Source: Krasilnikovozyma curviuscula (lineage: Eukaryota > Basidiomycota > Tremellomycetes > Cystofilobasidiales > Mrakiaceae). From it: a DNA stretch of 64,000 bases. Both the position numbers and the translations under genes were made by a program. Below are positions 44,770 to 57,340 of the stretch, one piece after another. How positions within the stretch are numbered: the stretch's first letter is position 1; every line of letters begins with the position of its first letter. The stretch is taken from NCBI GenBank assembly GCA_014825775.1, contig MVAQ01000103.1, forward strand, positions 1-64,000, in the 5' to 3' direction. The notes under the pieces are model-generated. The model was not told the origin of the DNA and made no database searches. It saw nothing but the letters and a program-made list of their open reading frames with translations.

Positions 44770-47700
44770 ATGCCTTCCCAGCCGCAGCAGGAGTATCAGG
44801 CGTACGATGGTCCCAACAGAAGGATAGCAGGCTCACCCAATGACGAGTACGACTATCCACAGCAGCCTCAACCCTCTCATTCGACGCAGCGACACGAACG
44901 TCCCCAGTTCAACATTCCCAACGTCTCTTTTTCACCAGATGAAGCTGTCCCACCACCAAGAGGCTCATCAAGATACAACAATACTCCACCTATCGTACCG
45001 CCGAAAGACCCTTCACCTACAGGCTATTCCGACATCCAACCCCTCTACGCTACTCAGTCGAACGACCGTCTTACGCCAGGAGACGACCCTGTTCGCAGGA
45101 AAAAATCTCTGGTGAGACCTGAGAGAAGCAGGATGAACCGTGACGATAGGAACTTTCACTACGTTCAGCATGCAGCTCAGCTTGAATCGGACGGGTGAGC
45201 ATTTCTTTCTCAGTCTGTCACTCGCAGCCGCCTGCACAGGAGCGCACACGTTCAAACACATTCACTGTTTTTGTTCACTAAAATATAATGCCTCTTCTTC
45301 TAACTGCTTTATCCTCATGATTTCTTTAGACGTATCGCCGTAGTCCCCTCAGCTACAGGTAACCTCCCTAGTGCAATCCAACAATACGTCGCTCCTCAAC
45401 CCCCTCCTTTCAACCGCGGGAAGTCCTTCCTGGATAGAGATGAAAATACCCCTGTTGCACCTGAATCTGGTCTCGCGATCTTTGGTCATCGATCCCATAC
45501 GATACGGAGGAAGAATAGGCGGAAAGATGGGCAGGACAACACTGCGGACGTAGCTGAATTGACCAACGAAAAAGGTGCAGGCGAAGGCGTGAAAACGGGC
45601 TATTGGAGCAGAATTGCCCCTGGCCCTGTAGATGGCTGGATGATCTATGTGAGAATCTAATATATCACTGACTGTGCTGATGATAGACTACGACTTATTG
45701 TTTACGGGTGTTCTCCAGTGCTATCTGTTGACTTTGCTGGTTCCTGAGTTCTTACTGAGGGCGATTGGTAAACGTACCCCTGATGCTCAACGTGCATGGT
45801 TAGTGAATAGAGTTCTGTTGTTCTGATGTTGTATGGCTCAATGTTTGGTTCTTCCACCAGGAGAGAGAAAATGGGGCTGATATCGATCATCATCTGCCTC
45901 ATGGCAATTGTTGCGTTCCTCACTTTCGGGTTCACTCAAGCTGTTTGTGGTGTACAACCTGAGAAGTTCGAAGTTGGATCAGTCGGAAGTGGATCATTGA
46001 TCGTCAATGGAGATGTGTACGAATTGGCGGCCTGGCAACATCCCGCGGTGTCTGGAACAGCGCTGAATGGTTCAACATCGCCTCTTTACGTTGAACCATG
46101 GGTAGCTGGTGGAATGGACGCTTCATTCCTTTTCCAGAACACCAACGACAAGTGCTTGGGCATCATCACCCCAACCTCCAACTCTGACTACGCTCACAAT
46201 GCTGAAGAAATGGAATGGTACTTCCCTTGTAACCTCAGGAACCAATACGATAGTACTACGGTCGACACTAGCAACCAAACCATCAGCTGGCAATGTCACA
46301 CTACTGCTGCTGCTCGAACCGGCAAAACTGGTCTAGGATCAGTAAAGCCTTCCGGTCAAGTCTATTTTTCGTGGGCTGACGTGAAAAACACCAGTAGAAA
46401 CGTTGCTGTTTACAACTCGTCAGTTTCTGGTTCTTGCATTTGATCATGACCTTGTGTACTTACATAGATCAAACTTTTTTGCTAGTAAAATCCTGGATTT
46501 CAACCTACTTCAATGGCTCCAGTCGAACGAGACCCAGTACCCAAAACTGTTCGATTACCTCAAAACACCCAATGCGACTTACCAAGGCCAAGATGTTACC
46601 ATGACGGCTGTTAGAACCGGTCAAACAGATGCATTTGACTGTCTCTCTCAGATCATCACCGTCGGAGTCATCGACTCAATCAGCATTGGCTGTATTGCCT
46701 CGGACGTCGTGCTCTATGCTTCTCTCGCGGTCATCCTCGGTGTAGTCATGATCAAGTTCTGCATGGCTTGTATCTTTGGCTGGTTTTTGTCCTGGAGAAT
46801 AGGAAGTTACACCGGCCTGGAAACATATGCCCAACGAATGGCACGGTCTAACGATATCGAAAACTGGACGGACGACATTTACCGTCCTGCTCCTGGTCGA
46901 TACAGGCCTAACGTCAAGGAGAGAAACAAAGGCGGTAAAACTCAGTCTAAGTTCTTGCCGTCTTCTTCAAGATTTAGCAAGGCAGATTCGTTCATGGTCA
47001 CTGCTTCTCGGCCCATCACGGGTTACGGCCCTAACTTCTTGGGCGATAGTGGTGGATCTAGGAAGTCAACTGTCGGTAGCATCTATGGACTCTCTGGTTC
47101 TCCATCTGGTTTCGGAGCTCCTTCAATCGCTCCAAGCTCAACTTCGTTAGCTTTCTCGAGAGACGATTCAGCATCAATCCGAAATCCTTTCTCCGACAAC
47201 GGTCATTCGAACTGTCCTTTCCCACTTCAAAATGTCATTCCACAACCGCCTCCCGACTTTGAACCCTTCAATTTCCCACTCATGTACAACCTCTGCTTGG
47301 TTACTGCTTACTCAGAGTCAGTCGAGGGTCTTCGAACCACCATCGACTCTCTAGCAACCACCGACTACCCCAACTCCCACAAGTGTATCCTGGTTATCTG
47401 TGATGGCATGGTTAGAGGATCTGGAAGTAAGCTCAGAACGCCTGATATCGTTCTGGGAATGATGAAGGAGCTGGTTGTGCCTCCAGAAGAGGTCGAGCCT
47501 CATTCGTATGTCGCCATTGCTGACGGCCACAAGAGACACAACATGGCAAAGGTCTTTGCTGGCTTTTACGATTATGACGATAACACTGTCGAAGGTTAGC
47601 TCTTTTCTTTCCCCTTGAATTTCGATGGAAGATTTTTTCCTAAAGGTTTCTTTGTCTTCAGTCTCCAAGCAACAAAGAGTTCCTATCATCCTGGTTGCTA

Positions 47701-49490
47701 AGGTTGGAAATCCCTTAGAGGTGAACGAGGCTAAACCAGGAAACCGAGGAAAACGTGATTCCCAGATCATGTTGATGGGGTTCTTGCAAAAGGTCATGTT
47801 TGACGAGCGAATGTCCAAGTTTGAATACGAGTTCTTCAATGCCCTTTGGCGTGTGACGGGAATTGCACCCGACAAATTTGTTGGGCTGCTCTGTGTTGAT
47901 GCTGATACCAAAGTCTTCCCCGACTCTTTGACGAGAATGACTGCTACTCTGGTCGCTGACCCTGAAATTATGGGGCTGTGTGGCGAAACGAAAGTTGCCA
48001 ACAAGAGGGAGACTTGGGTCACAATGATCCAAGGTAGGCTGTTTAAATTTCTCATGCTTGGAGCTGTGTTAATGACATTTTCATCTTCTGCGCCGATAGT
48101 TTTTGAATACTACATCTCTCACCACCAGATCAAAGCGTTCGAGGCGATCTTCGGAGGTGTCACTTGTCTTCCTGGTTGTTTCTCCATGTACAGAATCAAA
48201 GCTCCCAAAGTTGAAGCTGGGATTAACTCAGGCTACTGGGTTCCAATCCTCGCCAACCCTGATATCGTCGAGCATTACTCGGAGAATGTCGTAGACACCT
48301 TGCACAAGAGTAAGTGATTGGTGTTTCCCAATGCCTCCGCCTTCGCTTATGACATCCATTTATTTCTCCTCACTTTTAGAAAATTTGTTACTTCTTGGTG
48401 AAGATCGATACTTATCCACCCTCTTACTCAAGACTTTCCCCAAGAGAAAGATGGTGTTTGTGCCGCAGGCTGTCTGTAAAACGGTTGTTCCAGATACTTT
48501 CCGAGTTCTTCTCTCTCAACGTCGACGATGGATCAGTGAGTTATTTATCAAATATGTCTAACTTGCATCACTTGCTGAACTTTGCTGGCATTTAGACTCA
48601 ACTGTGCACAATTTATTCGAACTGCTATTCGTTCGAGATTTGTGTGGTACTTTCTGCTTTTCAATGCAGTTTGTTGTGTTCATGGTAAGTTTTCAGTCAG
48701 CTCGATTTCTCACTGTACGAATTTATAACGACTGGTCTTGCTTTCAGGATCTCGTCGGCACTTTGGTTCTTCCCGCTGCTATTAGTTTCACACTGTATCT
48801 CATTATCGACGCCTGTATTCCAGGCAGACCCACTCCCACTATTTCTCTGATTTTGCTTGCGTTCATTTTGGGTCTCCCTGCGGTACTGATCGGTTTGACC
48901 AGCAGGAAGTTCTCGTACTTCGGATGGATGATGTGAGTCTCGACTCCTTCTGTTGTCTGCTCGAATGACCACGCTAACTAAGCCACACTACTATTCATAA
49001 CAGCCTCTACCTATTCTCACTACCGGTTTGGAATTGTGAGTTGCATTTTGGAACCACCTGATGGTCATTCGACGCAGACCTGACAATTTACGCGTTTCTG
49101 CTGCAGTCGTTCTGCCGATGTATGCCGTGAGTGGTTGTAACTTTGCCTCTTCAGACCGCCATTATACTAACCCTATTTCTTTTTATCGAAAGTTCTGGAA
49201 CTTCGATGACTTCTCGTGGGGAGAGACTCGAAAAGTTGAAGGTGAAGGAGTCGAAACCGATCATGGAGCGAAAGACGGTACCTTCGATTCTTCGCATATC
49301 ATCATGAAGCGATGGGTCGATTTCGAACGAGAACGTCGATGGAGAACTGCATCGAGAGATTCTGTCAGCTTTGATGGTCACTATGTGAGCAGTTTCGGTT
49401 CACATCTTGTTTCTTGATGACTGACAACTCTTTTGACATCGCTGTTCGCAGTCTCAAAGTAGCTCCACGGAGTATTATGGGAAGAGCTGA
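44770..49490 (+). CDS. class IV (Chs3-type) chitin synthase
   Basis: This plasma-membrane processive glycosyltransferase makes chitin from UDP-GlcNAc for the cell wall. It starts [18 protein letters not shown], a Pro/Gln-rich cytosolic leader. Two early membrane segments ([34 protein letters not shown]) flank an extracellular domain ([10 protein letters not shown], several NxS/T). A third early helix follows ([18 protein letters not shown]). The catalytic domain has [28 protein letters not shown] [19 protein letters not shown] (metal/nucleotide Asp), [45 protein letters not shown] (EDR) and [11 protein letters not shown] (QRRRW, product binding). Four or more terminal helices follow. It ends [10 protein letters not shown]. 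The layout, with TM-rich N-terminus, no myosin motor and the SHHQIKAFE block, points to class IV. About 11 exons. It usually needs a Chs3 chaperone (Csr/Chs4), not seen here. Confidence 0.95.
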
Positions 49491-49945
49491 GTTCTGATTA
49501 TTATGTTGACGAACGACAATGACCGAGATGTAACGGTGGTGTATGATAGCAATCACAAATCCCTTTTTTGGACACTGCGCGAATTTTGGACATTTTACCT
49601 CAATATATAGCGCTCTTTACATACTAATGTATTTTCTGTCATTACTATCTCGATCAATCACTTTCTGCCCTTGTTCCTGTAATGTGCAGCTTTATCGCGT
49701 TTGAGACAGACGTAGTTGCCTCCCTTGAGTTGCCAACCGTCCACCAACATCATTCTTCCACAGCCCATCTACTACACTTCTGGTTTCTTTCCGTTGACTA
49801 CAATCAGCGTTGTTTTGCACCGACCGTGCCTGATCCAACTTTTTGGCCTCTGAACCCCACAGCTCTCCTTCTGAGGTGGTTCGTCTTCCACCATTTCTTA
49901 CTCACCGTCGATCTTAGCAAGCATACCTCCTCCACAACCCGAGAT
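49491..49945. other. gap between chitin synthase and STIMATE-family gene
   Basis: This 455-base interval includes the chitin synthase 3' UTR and the promoter and 5' UTR of the next plus-strand gene. The frame upstream of the chosen ATG is open back to 49682 but reads like untranslated sequence. No element is named. Confidence 0.45.
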
Positions 49946-51262
49946 ATGGCCCCTCCTTCTGCCAAGGTTGTTTGGATACCGTCATCCAATAGCTCAGCTT
50001 CCTCACTCCTTTCTGGGTCCAGTATCGTCCCAGAAACCGACACGAAGCAATGTCAGCTCTTGTGAGCTAAGCCTTGCTGAAACTGACTTGCCTGCTGCCG
50101 TATTAATCTTCAGTTTTGTCCGTGAATAGTGGACCCACGGCTCTTCTGGTGCAAGGTAGGGGTTCTGCACCAGAAGTACTTCTCGACGCGATGCTGATCA
50201 CGCTTTCCCCTCGTGTCCGCTTATTTTACCCTGTTAGCAATTATGGGGTGTCTTGTCGTGAGCGTCCTGCTGTTCAAGAGGCATATCGAACATCCGAAGC
50301 GGCCCTATAAAGTGTTTGCTCTCGACTCGGCGAAGCAAGCCCTAGGGCAGTTGACAATACATTTTACAAAGTGAGCAGACTTTTCCCTACCTTCACCAAG
50401 AGCAATCATTGTTGACTTAACATCTGTGCAGCGTATTCATAGCATCATTTATGCCAAACAGTCCGTTCGACGGTACGTCTTTTCAAAGGCCCCTTCCCTC
50501 TTCTCTCAGCGAGAGAAGGAGAGAAAGTTGCTGACAAGCTCTTTACCTCAGATGGAAAGTCGAACAACCCTTGCTCCCTGTATTTTCTTCATATCCTCCT
50601 GGACTGCACTGTCGGTACTGGCATCATATACATCACTCTCCACGCGCTTGAGAGACTCTGCGAACAACGATTCAATATAGAAGGATGTAAATCTGGCAAC
50701 TACGTGAGGGACAAGGATCGCGATCCAGTGTTGAGATTGGATTACTGGGTTCGTTCTGTCAACCTTCGGTGTTGCTTAACGTCATCTTCGGCTTACACTC
50801 TTTTTCCTCTGTGCAGGCGAAACAGCTAGGAATCTACCTACTCTCACTGTCCATCATGAAGTTCATTATTGTGATGGTCTTCTTCCTATTTCCCTTCCTC
50901 TATTCAGTAGCAGATCTCATACTCTCACCTTTGGGGAAATCAGCTCAAGTAGTGATTGTGATGGCTGTCTTCCCCATCATCATGAACGCACTTCAAGTCA
51001 GTGCAACTCCCTTCACCATTTCGGCCCGGCAATTGTTTCTGACAGTGATCCTTTCTTTTAGTTCTGGATTGTTGACCAGATCATTAAAGCGCCTTCGCTA
51101 TCTCATTCTACGGCTCAGTTATTGCAGCAACAGCCATCCAGCACCCCGTCAGCTCGCGACTATATCCCCGTCAGCACTTCTCCTGCGTCCAGCAGTCGGA
51201 TACTCGCCAGAGCAAACTCTTTAGATACGGAGGCGTCCAGAGTGAAGAACACTGACGAGTGA
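49946..51262 (+). CDS. STIMATE/YPL162C-family membrane protein
   Basis: This is a multi-pass protein of the family of human STIMATE (TMEM110, an ER activator of STIM at ER-plasma membrane contacts) and yeast YPL162C (vacuolar membrane). From MAPPSAKVVWIPSS the order is: KQCQL joined to GPTALLVQ, VVSVLLFKRHIEHPKRPYKV, FALDSAKQALGQLTIHFTN, NNPCSLYFLHILLDCTVGTG, IIYITLHALERLCEQ, KQLGIYLLSLSIMKFIIVMV, VVIVMAVFPIIMNALQ and FWIVDQIIKAP. The central PC..YFL..LLD.T.G block is the family signature. The Ser/Gln-rich C-terminus ends RVKNTDE. Seven exons are inferred, all phase-consistent. Animal STIMATE works with STIM; fungi lack STIM, so the fungal role is open. A lipid or calcium-contact function is only inferred. 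Confidence 0.88.
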
Positions 51263-51413
51263 GGGGACGATAGAGAGGTAGTTTCCTACTTTGGAACACA
51301 GCACAAGGGAGTCTTTGGGAGGGGAGGGAGTAACGACTTTGTATTTTTCGCTCTTGAGACTTATTAGATGCAATCATGATTATTATCGAATATCCATGTA
51401 CAACGATGACTGC

Positions 51414-53486
51414 CTACTTGGTGCCCATAACATCGGCAACTGTCTCGAGGTACTCCCAGCTTAAGTCCTTCTGGATCTCTATCGTACCCTCCGGCGTGAT
51501 GACCTTGTATTCGTCCCAAGCCCTCGTTCCATAATCGAACGGCTTCTCCATTACGAATGCAGAGAGATCATCGATCCATTTCTTCATGAGGACGATCTCC
51601 TGTGGTTCTGGGTCGTGCCTAAGGTGTGAAAGGAAAGAATAAGTGCTAGGGTGAGACTTTATGCAGATACCATACGAACGGTGCAAGACTCACATGACTG
51701 AATAGTTCCACAGAGGAATATCAAACGCGTGTCCAACACCCCAAGTTTCGTCGTACGCCTTGCGCGAGAACTTGGCTCTCCAATTGATCATATAGCGATT
51801 GACAGATGAGAGCGGTACACCGTTTTCTGCCAGCTCTCTGATGAGGAGACGGGAAGGAGCTCGAACCTGACCATCTGAGATGATATCTCCGAATAGCTTC
51901 TTTTCGGGTGAAATGTTGGGGTTAGGATCAGGGCTGAGAAAGGAAGACACGGCACGGGTTTTTAGTGTGCCAAGATGTGATATACAATAGATAAGAGACT
52001 GACTGGGCAGCAGACTCTTTGATTTTCTTGTTCTTGTAAAGATCAATAAGGGGATGGACAATGTGTAGCGGATAGTAATTGGCAACTTCGGTCGTCATGC
52101 TCTCGTCCATGTCGGTGGGCGGATTCGTTTCTCGATAGATGGTTTCCTAACAGAAGGTGGGTGCAAATTCAGGAGGTTTTGAACCACAGCTCAAGTGATT
52201 AAAGCACTCACTTCATCACGAACTTCTCCGATAATCAGCTTCATGTTCCTCTCCTTGAACACCTTGGCGAACTCTCCGGACTTGAATCTCTCCATCAAGT
52301 TCTCGGGGAAGAAGAGACCATCTTCACAAGCTCGGAAGGTGTGATGCTTTAGAGTCATTATCTTAACCATCAGCTCCTTTGAAGGAATTCCCCGGAGAGC
52401 AGCTAGCTGCGCGGTGGAGGAGAGAGAAAGAGAGATGTCGCACGCCTGAAGAAGTTCGTCGTACTGAGGATCAAGATCTTCTAACGTCTTCGCATCATTT
52501 GGGATAGCATTGGAAACCCTCATATAAAACAAATTGATGTTCGATAAGTGATTTGTTTAATGGAGGTGGCAGGACTTATTAAAGACTCACATCACCATTT
52601 TGTTAAACACCCTTCGCTCCTCCTTCGACGGCCCAAAGAAATCATAGACCGCTTGAGCATGAGTACTGTATGCACCTATCGAATTGAATTCGGGTTAGCA
52701 ACGGAACTATGCAATGAAAGTAAAGGTATTGCGATCTCGCCTGCGCTTCGTCCAGCCAAAGTAATTTTTGTATTATCACCCCCAAAAGACTCGATGTGGT
52801 CATAAACCCATTCCAGTGCGCATCTTTGATCGTGAAACCCGTAGTTTCCGTAGCACCCATCACCTCCTTCCTCCTCGGATTCTTTCTTGAGCGCAGAAGA
52901 CGCCATGAAACCCAAGGCGCTCAGCCTGTAGCCGATGGCGACAAAGACGGCGTGCAGTCCACCTGAGGAGATGAGCTCTGTCGGGTCCATGCTAGGAGAC
53001 GAATTAGGGTTGCCAACCTGCAGCCAGCCACCTTAGTTGAAAATTAGACGAGAACGGGCGTGACCGAGCTAATTATCAGAACAAAGCGGGGTAGCAGGGA
53101 ACATAATGAAGCTCACCATGAAGCCAGATGTAAACTGGATATCCTTCAGCTGGTTTTGGAACTCCCACTGGTACCCAGATGTTAAGGTTCAAGCACCTCT
53201 CCTCGCTGTGAGGGACCTCATCATTGGCGAGTTTCGTATACTGAGGTTGAGGTGCCAGAGGCGCAAACTCAGTGCAATCTAGAGGCTCTCCTGATGCCGA
53301 TGAGTAGGAGTAGTCTCTAGGTAAAGGTCGTGGCTTCTTCCATCTGTATTGTCCTGTCGGTGGTAGCGCGTATGGGATTGCTTTGTACACGGCGACTTTT
53401 TTTGAGAGAGTAATTCCTTTGATCTGGCCAAGTTTGGAGACTGAGAGGACGGATTCTTCTTCTTGATATGAAAATATGTTTCCCAT
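51414..53486 (-). CDS. type-B carboxylesterase (COesterase family)
   Basis: This is an alpha/beta-hydrolase that cleaves carboxylic esters. The start MGNIFSYQEEESVLSVSKLG at 53486 lacks a signal peptide, so the enzyme is probably cytosolic; a Gly at position 2 could be myristoylated (MGNIFS). Family blocks in order: KAIPYALPPTGQYRWKKPRP, ERCLNLNIW, VYIWLHGGW (oxyanion hole), FVAIGYRLSALGF, NYGFHDQRCALEWVYDHIES, FGGDNTKITLAGRSAG (nucleophile Ser), LIIGEVRDEE (probable acid region) and GVGHAFDIPLWNY (catalytic His). It ends TVADVMGTK. Eight or so exons. The second Gly of the HGG oxyanion-hole motif is contributed by a new exon. The substrate is unknown. Confidence 0.88.
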
Positions 53487-54079
53487 GGCTATGAAAGTTC
53501 GAGCTGGTTGCTGGTAAGCTGTTAGAAGGAGCGAAAAATCGCAATAAGCTCGCCGCGATCAATTTGGCCGAAGCGGAACGAGGCCTATATCGCAACAAAA
53601 ACAATGTGGACGGACCAGTGAAAGGTTGGCTTCCATGTGGTTCGAGACTCTGCTGGAGCTACTTCCTCAGTATCTCTCCTGTGAAACATGAGAAACGGGC
53701 GGGATGTGGAATATCAAAACAAATCACAGAGTCACCTGGATTAGTGTCGCCGAAAGCTCTTAGGAAGATTTTCAAACCTCCTTTCATATTCTTAAAATAA
53801 CAAAGAAAGCCGTTCATCTTTCCAGAACACGTGTTCCAGGCGGGGAGCGAAGTTCGATTGAAGAGCATACTGCACAGCTGCCAACTTGTGATAGTAAAAA
53901 TGATTGCAATATCACAAATGACTGTCTTCTGATAATTCTAAGCTAAGGGGACCTAAAAAAAACCCCCCTTCTGAACAATAAAAAGAAGGAAAGCAACAAC
54001 GATCAAGACTCCGATTTCTTGATATCAAATGTACAACCAGCTATAGCGCGATTCATTGCAGGAGCAAACTGAGAATTTA
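53487..54079. other. gap between carboxylesterase start and permease stop
   Basis: This 593-base interval contains the 5' flank of the esterase and the 3' flank of the permease, both minus strand. Open frames at 53564-53800 (plus) and 53659-53868 (minus) overlap each other and lack domains. A homopolymer-rich stretch (about 53954-53970) may mark a transcript end. Confidence 0.45.
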
Positions 54080-56552
54080 TTAGTATGTATATCTGAAGTG
54101 AGGGTTGGCTCTGTCGGTCTATCAAAATGAAAATGGACCAGAGTCAATGGGGCAAACTGAAATCATACGGGAAGAAATGATACTACAACATCCGCTTCAG
54201 CCATCACAATACCTTCAGTAACAATCTGTTCTGGAGTTAGACCAGATTCGACGGCACGCTTATCTCTTTGAGCATTGCAGTACATGTAGTAGAATCTCCA
54301 GGAAATCATCAAGCCGAATTGAGCAGCGTAGCAGATAGAGCAAGCGACCAAAGCCTGAGTGTACTGAGGAGCCCATTTAGCTTGGAAAAGCTGCGCACCC
54401 ACAGCATTTCTGTTGAGAGAGAATTAGTTACCAATAGCAACTCATACGAAAGATGTGAATAGACCTACCCAGTACAGTAAGCGACGAAAAGGACGGAAGA
54501 CACGACAGTCTTCTTCGTACGACCAGCAACTACAGGAAACAGCAGAAGAGTTTAGAATACCGGCAATCTTCTGCATCACGCTGTGAACTCACCATTACTT
54601 GGGATGAAGGTCCAGATCATGAGTCCAGTAACATTAGCAGTGACTGTCATGAAGTACATTCCTAAGATAGGCAGAAGCAGCGCATCAGTTACAATCTGCA
54701 TACAAAAGTGGGATGGGATTGATTACTCACCCCAACGGGTCCAAAGAAGACTTTCGGTGTGAGGAAGCTTTCCAAGTGCCAGCATGCCGATGAAAGCAGG
54801 AATGATCTGACGAAAAACAAGGTTGCTTAGTAAAAGAATATCAACGCAAGGTATGGACATCAACTTACAGAGAACAGCATGATCAAGAATCTGGTGTTTT
54901 TCCATTTTGTGGTGACCCAAGCCACCAACAAGAACCAGATGATAGAGAACACCTGTTGGGGGATGCTGTACAGGAGAGTCTCCAAGGCGGTGAATCCGAA
55001 CGAGACATAAACCAGATTTCCGAAACTTGTGGTACCTCCGTTTGGCATGGCGTTAGCAATGACTGTGAAGAAGAGAAGCCAGGTAGCAGGATCCATGAAA
55101 GCGTCTATGAACAGAGACGCGAGATGTCAGCCTTGAAGCCACTGTCTTTCCTCCATAGCTTATCTGTGTAGCAGGGAAGAAAAATGAAAGTACGAAGTAC
55201 TGACCTTTAACTTGAGACATCTTCCACTCTCTCTTTTTTCTGTCGGTACCGGTCCTGTTGGAGGCGACTCGAGCGGACGCCATTCTCTTTTCCTCTTCGC
55301 TCAGCCAGACGACTTCTCTAGGAGTACCCAGGAGGAACCAGGAGAAAAATGAGAGAACGATAGTTGTCGCACCCAGGAAGACCGACATCCATCTCCAGGC
55401 AGCCCAACCACCGTGCGCTTGGGCACTTTTACCGATTCCGAAGAAGATGAGGGGAACAATGACTCCAGCGATTGTAGCATTAGCACAGCCCCTAGATAAG
55501 TATCAAAAGTCAGAAATGTATTTGGACAGTAGCAATCACGCGCACCATGGGCACTACACCGAGAAGCCATTGTTCTCTTTCCGCTCCATGTGAACGAAAA
55601 GTCAAGGAAGTGCCTAGAAAATAGACGGAAAGATCTTACCAGTAAATGGCTCTTGAGGTGTGCTCTTTGGTAGAGTACCAAGTACCAACGATCAATAAGA
55701 AAGAAGGGGAGATCGTGCACTAGCGATGATGAAAAGTCAGTTTCAGGCCGGTACAGACCACTAGCACGTGATCGGAGACTCACCTCTAAAGCACCCTGAA
55801 TTAATCTCAAAATTATCAATCCGGTAAAGTTCTTAGCGAACCCGATACAGAGGACGACGATACCCCACAAGAACATGACTTTCAAATCCGACGCTTGTCA
55901 GTAGCGACTCTTTCAAAGCGAAAGATAGAAAAACTCACCAACAGCCAAAGTATGACCAACAGATACACGTTGCATCATGTAGGAGGCAGGGAATTCGCAC
56001 ACCATATAACTGTGAGACGCAGGGTAACACGGGGGTCAGTTCGGGTGTAAACAACGTGAGAAAAGGTAGGTAACTGACGCCAAATAGAAGCCTGTACTCA
56101 ACCAAGCGTACTGCTGTCCAACTAAGTGAGTGTCCTGAGAAAAAAAATGAAGGCAATGGGAGTAAGTCTCTTATTCGACAGGCGGCAAAGCGGGATGTGC
56201 GCCATTGCTACGTTTGACTTTTGACTCACTGTTCTGATTCCGAACGTAGCTTGAGTAGAGAGACCAGTCTTGTCTGCTTGCTGCATACCTTCGCGACGAC
56301 AGAGAATGGGATGAGAAAGATAAGAATGGAACGAGAAAGCGAAGAAACGGCGCGAGGTGGCTCACCGTAGGTAAGGAACATAATAACCATCAAGTATCGA
56401 TCAATCTTGTTCCTCAGCTTCTTGAATTGCTCTTCAGTGTATTCACCTTGGGCTTGAGCGACGTCTGTCAACTCAGAAGAGTCGAGGACAGCGACTGTGG
56501 CTTCCAACACCGTCGACTTCTCGAGATCTGCTGTTTTATCTTCGACAGACAT
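54080..56552 (-). CDS. MFS transporter, Dal5-like anion:H+ symporter
   Basis: This is a 12-helix permease of the ACS (anion:cation symporter) family that includes yeast Dal5 (allantoate/ureidosuccinate), Tna1 and Vht1. It starts at 56552 (MSVEDKTADLEKS) after an out-of-context upstream ATG at 56636. The N-terminal cytosolic region ends KLRNKIDRYLMVIMFLTYG, and QQADKTGLSTQATFGI follows (the D-K-x-x-x motif between TM1 and TM2). Next come WLSTGFYLAYMVCEFPASY and GLIILRLIQGALECTISPSF. A central loop has GTPREVVWLSEEEKRMA, typical of fungal ACS members. The second half has WLLFFTVIANAMPNGG, FGNLVYVSFGFTALE and VLFVAYCTGNAVGAQLF. It ends NPHFRYTY. About nine exons. Vitamin, nicotinate or allantoate import is possible; the substrate cannot be told. 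Confidence 0.88.
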
Positions 56553-57340
56553 TGCTGGCTGCTGTTTATCGAAAAACGTAGATTTTTGGTGGTAGTTGAA
56601 AGGAGAAGGGTGCGTAAGAAGCAAAGCCTTGAACAAGGACGGGATTTTATATTATTTAAGAGTCTGTCGTGAAACTCAGCCGCTGAATCGGCGAGGTTCC
56701 ACTCAGGCTTTTGGAGCCTAGGTGGACTGGTTCCTGAACCCGACTTTTACCCGTCTGGAAGGAACTGGAATGAATTAACATCCGAAGATGCCTAGATGCC
56801 AGGGGAGTCGTTCTTTGAGGTCGCCTTCCGACTCACTGTTGCCCAATAACATCAGATCAGGTTTGCCACCAGGCTTTGAGCCACCAACATCGTAAAAACA
56901 AATAAAATTGTCCTGCACAAGCAATGAGCATCTTGAAAAAATCTAGTGAGCTGTGCGGAGCCCGATGGAAGCAGCTGAAGTTTCTGTTTACGTTCGCCAC
57001 ACCATGCATTCTTGGTAGTTGATAACGCGTTGAAAACTCCTTCAAACTCTTTGTATAAGAGAACATTGTCTGATCTATCAAATATGACATTTTGTTTCTG
57101 CTTGGAATTCGCGTCATAGAAAAGTTTCTCTCATACGGAAAGTTACGATGCTGAACGCGATCCAAGTCGTTTCGTGTCAAACTTATGCTCCCACCTATCA
57201 TCCACAGCTTTGGAATCGAAAATCACGTCCATACATTATCTAGTGAAGTGCCATTAGCTCTAGAGCTATCTTGTACTTTTCCCGTACGCAGTCCCAGCTC
57301 TTATTACTTCAGTTCTTAAACACCACACTCGTTTCTGCGA
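56553..57340. promoter_or_regulatory. divergent promoter Dal5-like permease / RNase H2B
   Basis: This is a 788-base shared upstream region. An AT-rich TTTATATTATTTAA at about 56647-56660 lies roughly 100 bases before the permease ATG and may be its TATA element. ACGCGT at 57025-57030 and ACGCGA at 57156-57161 lie on the RNase H2B side. A 114-codon minus-strand frame (56857-57201) has no domain. Confidence 0.5.

Noticed and set aside
56857..57201. 114-codon minus-strand frame in the permease / RNase H2B promoter
   Set aside because: No similarity to any family I know and no introns, unlike most genes here; likely chance.
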